A stretch of 64,000 nucleotides of DNA from Bacteroidales bacterium (GTDB lineage Bacteria; Bacteroidota; Bacteroidia; Bacteroidales; UBA1715). A program made the position numbers and the translations under genes. Of this stretch, positions 1 to 9,277 are shown piece by piece. How positions within the stretch are numbered: the first letter of the stretch is position 1; each line of letters opens with the position of its first letter. The stretch lies in the NCBI GenBank assembly GCA_017516865.1, contig JAFXAU010000012.1:1-64000 (forward strand). Reading direction: 5' to 3'. The notes under the pieces are model-generated. The model was not told the DNA's origin. It saw only the letters and a list, made by a program, of their open reading frames with translations, and searched no databases.

Positions 1-138
1 CAAGTGGAAGCAGGAGTTGCTGAAGAATGCGTGACGAGGATGCGTGTGGAACTGAACAGGCGTGGTTTTGAGGTCGGAGACAAGAAAGTTCGCAGGATGA
101 TGGGCGTAATGGGGATCATTTGTATATATTTGTAGAAA
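1..138 (+). pseudogene. IS3-family transposase (OrfB-type) 3' remnant, cut by the window edge
   Basis: Frame 1 is open from the first base to TAG at 136-138 and reads through the motif RRGFEVGDKKVRRMMGVMGI followed by IY. This matches the N-terminal helix-turn-helix (HTH_21) part of IS3-family OrfB transposases, where a Leu/Asn-rich helix, G-x-x-V-x-x-K-x-V-x-R-L-M and an IYP motif come before the DDE catalytic core. The frame stops right at the IY motif, so the DDE core is absent: what remains is a truncated, non-functional copy. The 5' part lies outside the window. I see no terminal inverted repeat downstream. Family assignment is from motif memory; a frameshifted remainder further right was not found. 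Confidence 0.6.
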
Positions 139-295
139 GAAGAAGTTCGTTTGTAAGAACTTATATAGTCCGAAAAAAGTAAAAAGACTGCATGGCTAGC
201 AAAGAAATTTTACTATAAGGTTCTCAAAAATTAACGGAATTATCCACTTTAATCATGCAAGTTTCTGTTGGAGAGAAAAAATAAAGCTCTATTAT

Positions 296-323
296 GAGAT
301 CCCTCACTTCGTTTGGGATGACG
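296..323 (+). repeat. Dispersed intergenic repeat, copy A
   Basis: Pattern GAGAT-n-CTCACTTCGTTTGGGATGACG. The core TCACT-n-CGTT-n-GG-n-ATGACG recurs at 26334-26361 and, more diverged, at 15405-15438; an inverted copy lies at 404-440. Always intergenic in this window. Confidence 0.6.
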
Positions 324-343
324 TTCGAAGCAAAGAGAAGTAA

Positions 344-388
344 TGAGAGAAGAAGAAATTTTGCAAAGCAAAATTTCTTCTTCTCTCA
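344..388. repeat. Perfect 21-bp inverted repeat (hairpin, 3-nt loop)
   Basis: The arm at 344-364 is exactly complementary to 368-388 with loop AAA at 365-367. The stem begins with GAGAGAAGAAGAAATTTTGC. It sits downstream of the minus-strand lipoprotein gene that ends at 467, so it could end that transcript, but there is no uridine run on either side, so it is not a textbook intrinsic terminator. It may instead be a small mobile repeat or an mRNA-stabilising structure. Confidence 0.75.
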
Positions 389-403
389 CTTTCCCTTAAC
401 CTT

Positions 404-440
404 GTCATTCCGACCGTAGTGATAGTGAAGGGAGGAATCT
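404..440 (-). repeat. Dispersed intergenic repeat, copy B (inverted)
   Basis: Read on the minus strand it runs AGATTCCTCCCTTCACT, then TCACTACGGTCGGAATGAC. This is a longer member of the same family as copy A and lies in opposite orientation to it, with the 21-bp hairpin between them. Confidence 0.55.
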
Positions 441-466
441 GTTTGTAATAACCAAGTATTCAATAT

Positions 467-1540
467 TTAAAACTGAGAGTCCGACATCTTCTCTCTCAAT
501 TCAATCAAATCTTTTTCTTCGTCTGTAAGGTCGAATTTGGGTAGAATTTCAAATTCATTTACCAATGTTGAATCAATAATTTTCCAGCCTTTAGGGTAGT
601 CGCACAGATATACGACGGTCATATTAGGAATACCGTTGATTAAATTCTTTCCGTTTAACAGGTGACCTTGTGGTGTAACATCTACAGTATTCGTTATTAT
701 TTCAGCTTTTATAAAATTCACACCTGTTTTTGCCTTGTATGTCTGTATTTTACGTGCTTTTACAGCCTTAATTTCGTATGCGAACAATTCAACCTTTCCA
801 CTGCATTCGTTTTTCTTTGCATTTTCGTACAGATCTTTCGTAGTTTTGTCCAAACACTTACAAATTGGATACGTCGGTTTCTTTTCCTTTACAACTTCAG
901 GTTTTTTCTCAACAACAGGCTGTTCAACCTTTTTTTCTTGAGGTTTTGGTATTTCAATACGTTCGTGAGGAAGTTTTGGCTCTGAAGGTTTTATGATGAC
1001 AGGCCATTTTTCTGCAGTTTGAAGTGTGTCGTACGGCCAATCTTTTTCATTATACTCCGGAATTATCATGTCCTTGTCAACCTCGACAGTTTCTACTTCT
1101 TCTTTCTTGATATATTTTTGAATTTTATCAGTCAAGGTAACTTTAACCATGAAGTGTTCCTCGTAGTCATATTTCGTAACTGTATCTACTGGTTTATATT
1201 TTGTTTCGGATTTTATGATGTTGTTTTCGCCAATATAATAGTAATCGAATATTTTCTGTGGAGACGGAATTTCGATTTTTTTACACTCCGTGTACCATGC
1301 GTATCGTTCTACAACATATTGAATAACACCGGCTTTCGACAGTTTCTCCAACATGAGGCGTTGGTTTTTGTCGTTTACTTCATAATAGCCTGTATCAATG
1401 GATACATAAAATTTTTGTTCGTTCTTGTCATTATATAGTTTAACGATTTTCTTCGTCGAGATTTCTTTATCTTTTTCTCCGCACGAAACCAATGACAATA
1501 CACAGAACATCGCCATTAGGCCAATTATTATTCTTTTCAT
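467..1540 (-). CDS. Uncharacterised lipoprotein
   Basis: A 357-residue protein starting MKRIIIGLMAMFCVLSLVSC: a short basic N-terminus, hydrophobic core and lipobox LVSC predict export and lipid anchoring. I chose the ATG at 1540 because the longer frame uses a GTG 21 nt upstream that would put a non-signal leader (MKLNIRI) ahead of the signal peptide. The middle has a Pro/Lys/Glu-rich linker (repeats of KPE and KKP, about residues 185-225), often seen in periplasm-spanning tethers. No enzymatic motif recognised. It follows the SPOR-domain gene by 35 bp on the same strand and is probably co-transcribed, suggesting an envelope role; that is inference. Confidence 0.7.
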   Translation of the reverse strand: MKRIIIGLMAMFCVLSLVSCGEKDKEISTKKIVKLYNDKNEQKFYVSIDTGYYEVNDKNQRLMLEKLSKAGVIQYVVERYAWYTECKKIEIPSPQKIFDYYYIGENNIIKSETKYKPVDTVTKYDYEEHFMVKVTLTDKIQKYIKKEEVETVEVDKDMIIPEYNEKDWPYDTLQTAEKWPVIIKPSEPKLPHERIEIPKPQEKKVEQPVVEKKPEVVKEKKPTYPICKCLDKTTKDLYENAKKNECSGKVELFAYEIKAVKARKIQTYKAKTGVNFIKAEIITNTVDVTPQGHLLNGKNLINGIPNMTVVYLCDYPKGWKIIDSTLVNEFEILPKFDLTDEEKDLIELREKMSDSQF

Positions 1541-1575
1541 AATCCGAATATTTAGTTTCACTTATATATAATGTA

Positions 1576-2973
1576 TTATTTCACCTCGGTATAAACTTTC
1601 GCGTCAGATGCCAAACCTTGAATCTTCGACATTGCTGATTGTGCTTCAGCCTCTGTAGGGTAGGGACCTACATACACTCTGAACAATTGTTTTTTCGACT
1701 GTGTTTTTGAATCGCCCAACCAATAATAACCGCATGGTACTTTTTGTTCTTTCGAAAGAATCATTACGGTTTTAATGGCTGTAGCTTCGTTTTTCGGAGA
1801 CGAATAGCTAATGACGTATCCAACTGACGGAACTTTGTCTGGAGTACAGATACGTTCGTCTTTGTCTTTGTAAGATTCAAGTTCTGTCAGGTCATTGGTA
1901 ACCTTTTTCTCACCTCCTTGTTGCTTCGTATCTGGTTTTGTCGTCTTTGGAGTCGAAGGTTTAGCCTGCTGTTTTGCCTTTTCTTTTTCAGCTTTCTTTG
2001 CCGCAGCGTCAGCTTTTTTAGCAGCATCGGCCGAAGAATATTCAATCTTCATATCGTATGCTTTGGCTTTTTCCTTTGGCTGTTCTTTTTTCGGCTCAAC
2101 TTTTTTAGTTTGTTCTTTCTTAGGTTCTACTACAGGTTTTGGTTTCGATGTGTCTCCGTAACTGATAAATTCTGGAGCAACTTGTTCGGTAAGTTTATTC
2201 TTTGACGTAGAACAATACCGAAGTAAGAAAAATACCGCCAAACATAAAATGACTAAGAATATCACATATTTGACAATTTGTTTCTTTAGTCCCGATTCTT
2301 CGTTGTCTTCCAATTCGTCATACGGATACCCTTTGCCTTCGTCGGGATTTTCGTCGTCGTGTGCTTCTTCCGTTGCTTGTTCTACAAATTCTTCTTTAAC
2401 AAACTCGTTGATTGGTTCCTCGTTTGTTTCGGTAACAGTTTCTTCTTCAGTCTCTTCAACTACTTTCTGAGATTCTGATTCTATTACCAATTGGTCTTCG
2501 GAAGGAACCTCTGGAAATTCTTCTTCTACTTGTGAAACTTCGTCTTCAACTTGTTGTGCCGTTTCTTCGCTTTTTTGAACGATTTCTTGAGTGATTTTAT
2601 CTAAATCGTTTGGCACATAGATTTCTTCGTTCTCTGCTGATTCAGCAACCTTTTGAGCCGTTTCAATAATCGGTTCTTCTTCAACTTCTGTTTGAATTTC
2701 TTCAGGGATTTTTTCTGCTACTGCTTCAGCAACTTGTTCCTTAACTTCCGAATTTACTTTTGTTTGCACCTCTTGCAACGGTTTTTTTATCATTTTTTCC
2801 AATGCCAAGGCATATTCTGGGTCAAGAACAGCTAATTCTTTCAATCGGCTGTTCACCAAATCAACTAATTCTTTATCACGTTTGGTTTTCGGTTGAAAAC
2901 TAAGAAACTTCGATGCGGAATTTTGCAGATTCTTTTCTGCGTCTTCCATTTGTGTATTTTTTTTCTTTGTCAT
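1576..2973 (-). CDS. SPOR-domain membrane protein
   Basis: A 465-residue bitopic protein. Residues 1-228 are cytoplasmic and very acidic, with long Glu/Val/Gln runs of low complexity; one transmembrane helix at about 232-252 (IVKYVIFLVILCLAVFFLLR); then a Lys/Pro/Ala-rich periplasmic linker to about 375; then a C-terminal SPOR-like domain (about 380-465) with the typical RVYVGPYPTEAEAQSAMSKI signature. SPOR domains bind denuded glycan strands at septal peptidoglycan, so a division or cell-wall role is likely. First gene of a two-gene minus-strand unit with the lipoprotein downstream. A promoter with good spacing lies just upstream. Confidence 0.8.
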   Translation of the reverse strand: MTKKKNTQMEDAEKNLQNSASKFLSFQPKTKRDKELVDLVNSRLKELAVLDPEYALALEKMIKKPLQEVQTKVNSEVKEQVAEAVAEKIPEEIQTEVEEEPIIETAQKVAESAENEEIYVPNDLDKITQEIVQKSEETAQQVEDEVSQVEEEFPEVPSEDQLVIESESQKVVEETEEETVTETNEEPINEFVKEEFVEQATEEAHDDENPDEGKGYPYDELEDNEESGLKKQIVKYVIFLVILCLAVFFLLRYCSTSKNKLTEQVAPEFISYGDTSKPKPVVEPKKEQTKKVEPKKEQPKEKAKAYDMKIEYSSADAAKKADAAAKKAEKEKAKQQAKPSTPKTTKPDTKQQGGEKKVTNDLTELESYKDKDERICTPDKVPSVGYVISYSSPKNEATAIKTVMILSKEQKVPCGYYWLGDSKTQSKKQLFRVYVGPYPTEAEAQSAMSKIQGLASDAKVYTEVK

Positions 2974-3017
2974 CTTGTTTTATCCTTTGCACTATTCGAC
3001 AATATCAGATAATGTGT

Positions 3018-3049
3018 CAAAAATAAAAAAATCGCAACAAACGAACAAA
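3018..3049 (-). promoter_or_regulatory. Bacteroidota-type promoter for the SPOR gene
   Basis: On the minus strand a -7 box TATTTTTG (3018-3025) is preceded by TTTG (3046-3049) with 20 nt between. It lies about 45 bp before the SPOR gene start. Confidence 0.5.
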
Positions 3050-3171
3050 TAAAAACTAAAATACTTCTCAGATATTTCTCAATATTCCTGTAAGTCTTTT
3101 TTTTAGCATATATTTTTTTGCATCTTAGTGTATTTCTTACACCAAATCTTGTTTTCTATCTGTCAACTTCT

Positions 3172-3179
3172 TATCTTTG
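3172..3179 (+). promoter_or_regulatory. -7 promoter box TATCTTTG
   Basis: Matches TAnnTTTG and lies 40 bp before the ATG of the large T9SS cargo gene. The -33 element is weak (TTG around 3149-3151). Confidence 0.5.
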
Positions 3180-3219
3180 TAAGATGGTATTCTCATAAAA
3201 CTTTAAAAATCTGTAATTT

Positions 3220-6200
3220 ATGAAGAAAATATACGTACTTCTCGCTTTTATGTTTTTTGCATATAGTTCTGTTACCGCACAACTATTATTAAGTACAAAA
3301 TTTGAATCTCAAAACGTCGGCACAGCGTACACAAGACAAGTTTGGCAATACGAAGGATTTTCAACTGGTTCGTGGGACTCCAACTTAAGTGAACGTACAC
3401 AAATCGACGACAGTTATAGTTATTCTGGCGAAAAATCTCTTCGCGTTGCATACCCCAAAGGTGGATACGGGCCTTCGCAGACGGGCTGTCAGGTTGATTT
3501 GAAATTCAACGACCGCGACGAAGCATATATGTCATATTGGATTCGGTTTTCCGATGATTTTAGTTATGGAAAAACATACGAAGGCGGAAAACTTCCCGGA
3601 CTTGGTAGCGGTAACACCTCTGGCTCAAATATCAGCGACGGAACGAACGGTTTCACCGCCCGTTTTATGTGGCGACCGGGCGGACAATTGGTCGTTTTGC
3701 TTTATCACATGGATTTTACCGACTCTATGGGCGAAGATCAAGAACTGACGTACTCCGACGGTTCGATTGTTCACATTCCTCGAGGCGAATGGCACCATCT
3801 TGCGGAACGTGTCAAAACCAACACGGTGACGAACGGCTCTGCCAATCCCGACGGTGAACTGGAAGTGTGGGTCGACGGCCAGCAAGTGCTGTTACGCAAA
3901 GGTTTGCGTTTCCGCACCAATTCCGACGGCATAAACGAACTCTATTTCTCTACATTCCACGGCGGTGGCAATGCAGATTGGTCGCCGACCGTTGACAGCT
4001 ACATTTGGTTCGACGATATCCGTGTCGGAACAGACTATGAATCGGTAAAAATGCAGACGTGTACCAATCCGCAACTGGGAGGTGACAAAGCTCTTTGTGG
4101 CTCGTCCTTGTCCCTAAACGCACAATGTAGCGAAACACTAGCTCAATATCTCACATGGTATCACAATGGTGAAAAAATTGCCGACAAAGTCAAAACCATT
4201 ACTGCCTCTACGGTAGGAACATACACTGCATCGTACGATTCTGCTTGGTGTGCCGCAAAAAGTACGACTAATGTCCAGAACTCTCTTCAGGTAGATTTAG
4301 GCAACGCTCAACATCTCTGTTCTTCGTCGTTTGCCACTCTCGAATCTAATGTCGAAGGTTCTTCGTACAAATGGCAGAAAGATGGCGTTTTGCTCCCCAA
4401 CACATCGTCATCATTACAAGTAAAAGATGCGGGAACGTACAAACTCACCGTGAGCAAGAACGGCTGCAACGACGCTTCTGACCAAGTGACCGTTACAAGT
4501 GGCCTGCTCAATATAGCCGACGTTTCTGGAGAAACAGGCGAATCTGTCACTTTGCAAAGCCCGACTGGAGGACTAATCAATTGGTACGACAATCCGTCTT
4601 CTGCTCCGCTGGCAACAGCGAAAACATACACTACGCAATTCCCCGAAAACGAAAAATACATCTACGCAACCGATGCCGAAGCATTTGTAGGTTACGTCGG
4701 CAAGGAATCCATTACAACGGGAATGACCTACCATCACAACACCAATGATTTTCAAAAAGAAAAACTCAAATTCACGGTTTACAAAGATTTGACAATTGAC
4801 GAAATTACCGTCTTCGCATTTTCATCGCAAAACGTTACCATACGTATTTTGGATGCTTCGACTTCAAATGTCGTATTTACCAAGACATTTAATGGCGTTT
4901 TGGCAAACGGGGCAACTTTGCAACTCGACGCGGCACTTTCGGCGGGAACCTACTTGATGGACGCGGTCGGTTCCACTGGCGATTTGCTCTATTCTCACAA
5001 CAAAGACGTGATTTCTTTCCCGTACACAATTGACAATGTGATTTCAATCACAAATTCCATTTTCAACAACAACACAAATACGTCTAACTACGCTTATTTC
5101 TACAATTTTAAGGTTCACACAGGAAATACGTGTGCCGCCGCGCCAATAAAACTGACAGGAACGAACAACGGCGGTGGTGGCGGAGGAGACATTGTCTTAC
5201 CCGACCCCGACATTACGGTTGCAATTGACGCAAACAACGGAAACAGACCTATTTCGCCATATTTGTATGCTCTTAACGGCTACAATAAAGGTGTGAAATA
5301 TAATTCCGAAGATTTTGCATCGCGCGTTTACGAAGCTGGCATTCACATGACACGCCAAAATTCGGGAAACAATTCGACAAAATACAACTGGCGGAAAAAA
5401 CTCACAAGCCATCCAAACTGGTACAACAACGTACACGACGAGGATTGGGACCTGATTGCACAAACTATGCAAGCTGAATTTCCCGACATTCAGGGAATGT
5501 TTGCCTTCCAGCTTCTCGGCCGCGTGGCATCGACAAAAGAATATAATTTCCCCGACTGGGAATATAACAAATCTCAGCGTTGGGAAGGGTGCGAGAAAAA
5601 TTATGCCGGAAACGGCTCCACGCCAGGCGATTTTAAATTCACCGAGGGCGATGTGACTCTCTACACGCAAGAGTGGCCTGCCGACTCAACTGCCGCAATC
5701 GTTACACATTGGCAAGACGATTTAGGACTGGATATGAACCAGTTCCTTTATTGGAATATGGACAACGAAGTTGAAATTTGGGGCGGAACACACGACGACG
5801 TAATCAAGGAGGTGACCGACGACGTGTTTGAAATGTACATCCAAAATTACGTGGCAACGGTAAAAGCCGTACGGAAAATCAATCCGAATATAAAAATCTG
5901 TGGTCCCGTAGCCGCCTCAGAATGGGATTGGTACAACCCGACAACTATGCAACCGACTTACAAAGGCAAGAAATATTGCTGGTTGGAATATGTCATCATG
6001 CGTCTTGCGGAGGAAGAGAAAAAATGTGACGTAAAAATGATTGACGTGTTCGACATTCATAATTATCCGCAAGACCAAGACGTTGCCACCATGCTGCAAA
6101 CGCACCGAATGTACTGGGACGAAGACTACGACTACCCGGGAGCAAACGGCGTGAAAAAAATCAACGGATATTGGGACAATTCCATCACCAAAGAAATGAT

Positions 6201-9200
6201 TTTTGTGCGTTGCCAGAACTGGATTGACAAATATTTTGGCAAAGGTTATGAAGTAAAATATGGCATATCGGAATATAACATTAAATCTACCGATGCCATG
6301 CCGACAGCTCTTGCCTATGCTGGCAACTTGGGTGAAGGCGCTCGTCACGGAATGGAATATTTTATGCCGTGGGATTGGAGAACTGGCATGTGGGAAACAG
6401 CTCACATTTTCAGCCGCTACGCAAAAGCAATCAACGTGAACACGACTTCGAGCGACGAAGAACTTCTCTCGGCTTACACCTCAATCAACGAAAGCCGTGA
6501 TTCAATGACGGTGATTTTAGTCAACCGAAATGAGTCGGGAACGCAAATTGTGCAAGCAAATATCAGTAATTTCGACTGTCCGGACGGTACCTACGACGCT
6601 TACATTTTGGCGAATCTTCCCAACGGCGAAGAAACATTCGTTTCACATAGTCAAAACGCCTTGCAAAAGGCAACAGCAACGGTTTCAGACGGAAAAATGT
6701 CAATTTCTGTTCCTGCATACTCTATCACAGCAGTCGTCCTTGACTTAAAAGACAACACCGAAAAATATGCCGTAACGTTCGTCGTTGACGGTGAAACAAT
6801 CTCGTCACAACGGGTTGCCAAAGGTGGAAACGCCGTTGCTCCTGCCAATCCTGTTAAAACAGGCTATACATTTATTAATTGGGATAAAAGTTTTACCAAC
6901 ATTACTCAAAACACGACCGTCACTGCCATTCTTGAGCCAATTCAATATGCAGTTTCATTCTACGATGGAACAAACCACCAACTAATTGAGAAACAAAATA
7001 TTGCGTATGGCGAAGATGCGGTAGAACCTATCATTCCTACCCACGAGGGATATTTGTTTTCACACTGGGATACTGATTTCACTGCCGTATCGTCTGAAAT
7101 GTCTGTAAATGCCGTATATGTTGAACGCCCGAGTTCATACCGCTACGAGGCAGAAGATGCACGCGTCACGAACGAAACGATGAATGTTCGGGAAAGTGCA
7201 TTGGCATCGAATGGAAAATATGCCGATGTGAGAATGGCCGATTTGGCCTTCGACGTTGTTGTTGAATCGGCAGGAGATTACAAACTCAATATTGTTTATT
7301 CGCTATCAGACCGCACTCAGTCTGGCGATGGAAGCAAATATCAAAAAATGTACGTGAATCGAGAGGAACCATTCACGTATGTCGAATTCCCCAAAACTGG
7401 AAGTGCCGATCCAACCTTTGCCACTATTGAGTTCACCATCACGCTTAACCGTGGTTTGAACGTGATTGAATTTCTAAAATCTTATGGTTGGATTGATATG
7501 GATTATATAGAAGTGGTTCCGTTAGCTCCTGTTTATCATACTGTTACATTTGTCAATTGGGATAATTCCATTATAGGAGAACCTCAAGACATTGCAAATG
7601 GTCAGGCGGCGGTTGCTCCAGAACCTCCGACACGCGAAGGTTACACATTCGACGGCTGGGACAAAGATTTTAGTTATGTCACTGAAGATTTGACGGTAAA
7701 AGCAACATTCGTCGAAAAAAATAAAGCATCGTACACCGTGCTTGACAATGCAATCGCCTCAGCCGAAGCATTGCACGCCGAAGAATACGACGAAACGTCG
7801 TGGAATACGTTGACTACGGCTCTCAACAACGCAAAAGCCGTTGAACGTGACTTATCTGCAGAAAGCCAAAGCATTATTGACAATGCGGCAAATGCTCTGA
7901 ATTCCGCTACGAATAATTTGGTCGTAAAAACATTCACGGTGACTTTCGTTGCTGACGGAAAGTCAATTTCTACGCAAACGATTGCCTACGGAAAATCGGC
8001 AACCGCACCAACGGAACCGACAAAAACAGGATATACGTTTGTTGAATGGGATTCTGATTTTTCTGTCGTTACGGAGGAAATGACAATCACCGCCATTTTC
8101 CAAATCAAGACGTTCACCGTAACATTTACTGACTATGACGGTACACCGCTCAAAGAAGAAACGGTTTCATACGGTCAAAACGCCATCGCACCCGACAATC
8201 CTTCACGCGACGGATATACGTTTGACGGCTGGATTGGAACATTTACCAACGTTACAGCCAATGTGACTATTACGGCAAGTTACACAGAAATAGGTAAAGC
8301 ATCGTATGTGGAATTGGATAATGCGATAAATTCTGCGGAGAAACTACAAGAAAGCGATTACGAAGCAACTACGTGGGCATCAATGAAAACAGCTCTCAAC
8401 GAAGCAAAGTCGGTTGACCGTAATTTGTACATAGAAAATCAGAATATTGTAAATCAGGCGACGACAAAACTTCAAAATGCAATAAACAATTTGAAACAAT
8501 TAGATAAAACGAAGTTGGCCGAAGCTATTTCTTCGGCAAGAGCCACAATGCTTGCGGCAGATGGCAATATAGGCGACGAAGTCGGACAATATCCACAATC
8601 AGCCGTCGATGTGTTCAACAACGCCATACAAGCAGCCAACATTGTTTTTGAAAATGCAAGAAATCAAAACGAAATAAACCAGCAAGCTGTGGCACTCAAC
8701 GAAGCAATTCAAGAATTTAAGTCATCTGTCAATCAAAGAACGACATCGATTGCTGAGTTGTTGGAATTGATTGCGGAAGCAAATCTACTACTCGATAATG
8801 CCAGTGTCGGCGAAAATCCAGGACAATATCCGCTTATTGAATATATTGACTTGTCATCTGCAAAAAAATCGGCCGAGAATGTTGCCGATCAAGAAAATCC
8901 ATCGGAGCAAAACATCTATACTCAAGTTCTCCGTCTTGAAGAAGCAATTGAAACATTCAAAAACGCTCTGATTTTAGCAATTGACGACACAATGCGGCAA
9001 ATCAAGGTATATGCGGTAAACAATACAATATATGTATGTCAGGATGGTAATGACGAAATTATTGTTTATGGTATCGACGGCAGGTGTATTCGACGTATTG
9101 CTCGTCCGTTAGACAACTCGACAACGGAAATCTTTGTGGAAAACAAGGGCGTTTATCTTGTCAAAGTAGGTGTGGAATCGTTTAAGGTTGCAGTGGAGTA

Positions 9201-9201
9201 G
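3220..9201 (+). CDS. Giant modular T9SS-secreted polysaccharide-degrading protein (PL14-like + GH44-like)
   Basis: 1993 residues with a signal peptide (1-20, ending SVTAQ). Residues 22-275 resemble a PL14-type polysaccharide lyase fold: SYWIRFSDDF, GKLPGL, GFTARFMWRPGG, WHHL and DDIRVG in the expected order. Ig-like modules follow (about 280-500), then a beta-rich region and a Gly-rich linker near 660. Residues 670-1165 look like a GH44 endoglucanase/xyloglucanase: NGNRPISPYLY, STKYNW, proposed acid/base E850 in NMDNEVEIW and nucleophile E1018 in ISEYN. The C-terminal third has InlB-type (Listeria-Bacteroides) repeats near 1185-1305, 1441-1497 and 1571-1690, a CBM35-like module (1306-1440), FIVAR-like helical modules (1501-1567, 1691-1915) and a T9SS type A sorting domain (about 1925-1993, GVYLVKVG). 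It probably acts at the cell surface or outside. Substrate is inferred; having both catalytic-type modules in one chain is unusual. Confidence 0.75.
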   Translation: MKKIYVLLAFMFFAYSSVTAQLLLSTKFESQNVGTAYTRQVWQYEGFSTGSWDSNLSERTQIDDSYSYSGEKSLRVAYPKGGYGPSQTGCQVDLKFNDRDEAYMSYWIRFSDDFSYGKTYEGGKLPGLGSGNTSGSNISDGTNGFTARFMWRPGGQLVVLLYHMDFTDSMGEDQELTYSDGSIVHIPRGEWHHLAERVKTNTVTNGSANPDGELEVWVDGQQVLLRKGLRFRTNSDGINELYFSTFHGGGNADWSPTVDSYIWFDDIRVGTDYESVKMQTCTNPQLGGDKALCGSSLSLNAQCSETLAQYLTWYHNGEKIADKVKTITASTVGTYTASYDSAWCAAKSTTNVQNSLQVDLGNAQHLCSSSFATLESNVEGSSYKWQKDGVLLPNTSSSLQVKDAGTYKLTVSKNGCNDASDQVTVTSGLLNIADVSGETGESVTLQSPTGGLINWYDNPSSAPLATAKTYTTQFPENEKYIYATDAEAFVGYVGKESITTGMTYHHNTNDFQKEKLKFTVYKDLTIDEITVFAFSSQNVTIRILDASTSNVVFTKTFNGVLANGATLQLDAALSAGTYLMDAVGSTGDLLYSHNKDVISFPYTIDNVISITNSIFNNNTNTSNYAYFYNFKVHTGNTCAAAPIKLTGTNNGGGGGGDIVLPDPDITVAIDANNGNRPISPYLYALNGYNKGVKYNSEDFASRVYEAGIHMTRQNSGNNSTKYNWRKKLTSHPNWYNNVHDEDWDLIAQTMQAEFPDIQGMFAFQLLGRVASTKEYNFPDWEYNKSQRWEGCEKNYAGNGSTPGDFKFTEGDVTLYTQEWPADSTAAIVTHWQDDLGLDMNQFLYWNMDNEVEIWGGTHDDVIKEVTDDVFEMYIQNYVATVKAVRKINPNIKICGPVAASEWDWYNPTTMQPTYKGKKYCWLEYVIMRLAEEEKKCDVKMIDVFDIHNYPQDQDVATMLQTHRMYWDEDYDYPGANGVKKINGYWDNSITKEMIFVRCQNWIDKYFGKGYEVKYGISEYNIKSTDAMPTALAYAGNLGEGARHGMEYFMPWDWRTGMWETAHIFSRYAKAINVNTTSSDEELLSAYTSINESRDSMTVILVNRNESGTQIVQANISNFDCPDGTYDAYILANLPNGEETFVSHSQNALQKATATVSDGKMSISVPAYSITAVVLDLKDNTEKYAVTFVVDGETISSQRVAKGGNAVAPANPVKTGYTFINWDKSFTNITQNTTVTAILEPIQYAVSFYDGTNHQLIEKQNIAYGEDAVEPIIPTHEGYLFSHWDTDFTAVSSEMSVNAVYVERPSSYRYEAEDARVTNETMNVRESALASNGKYADVRMADLAFDVVVESAGDYKLNIVYSLSDRTQSGDGSKYQKMYVNREEPFTYVEFPKTGSADPTFATIEFTITLNRGLNVIEFLKSYGWIDMDYIEVVPLAPVYHTVTFVNWDNSIIGEPQDIANGQAAVAPEPPTREGYTFDGWDKDFSYVTEDLTVKATFVEKNKASYTVLDNAIASAEALHAEEYDETSWNTLTTALNNAKAVERDLSAESQSIIDNAANALNSATNNLVVKTFTVTFVADGKSISTQTIAYGKSATAPTEPTKTGYTFVEWDSDFSVVTEEMTITAIFQIKTFTVTFTDYDGTPLKEETVSYGQNAIAPDNPSRDGYTFDGWIGTFTNVTANVTITASYTEIGKASYVELDNAINSAEKLQESDYEATTWASMKTALNEAKSVDRNLYIENQNIVNQATTKLQNAINNLKQLDKTKLAEAISSARATMLAADGNIGDEVGQYPQSAVDVFNNAIQAANIVFENARNQNEINQQAVALNEAIQEFKSSVNQRTTSIAELLELIAEANLLLDNASVGENPGQYPLIEYIDLSSAKKSAENVADQENPSEQNIYTQVLRLEEAIETFKNALILAIDDTMRQIKVYAVNNTIYVCQDGNDEIIVYGIDGRCIRRIARPLDNSTTEIFVENKGVYLVKVGVESFKVAVE

Positions 9202-9225
9202 TGGAATAATGAAAAATAATCCATG

Positions 9226-9254
9226 AAAAGGTCACCCAGTGGTGGCCTTTTTTA
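9226..9254 (+). terminator. Intrinsic terminator after the T9SS cargo gene
   Basis: Stem AAAAGGTCACC / GGTGGCCTTTT (one G-T wobble), loop CAGT, then a T run. It starts 25 bp after the stop codon and separates this gene from convergent pepD. Confidence 0.8.
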
Positions 9255-9277
9255 TTCCCGAATTGCAGGGAACGCAT

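Larger units (their letters stand above)
139..466. other. Intergenic stretch with repeats, no gene
   Basis: No convincing open frame on either strand. It holds two inversely oriented copies of a dispersed repeat and, between them, a 21-bp perfect hairpin. Together with the transposase remnant to the left it looks like a decayed mobile-element landing zone. Confidence 0.6.
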
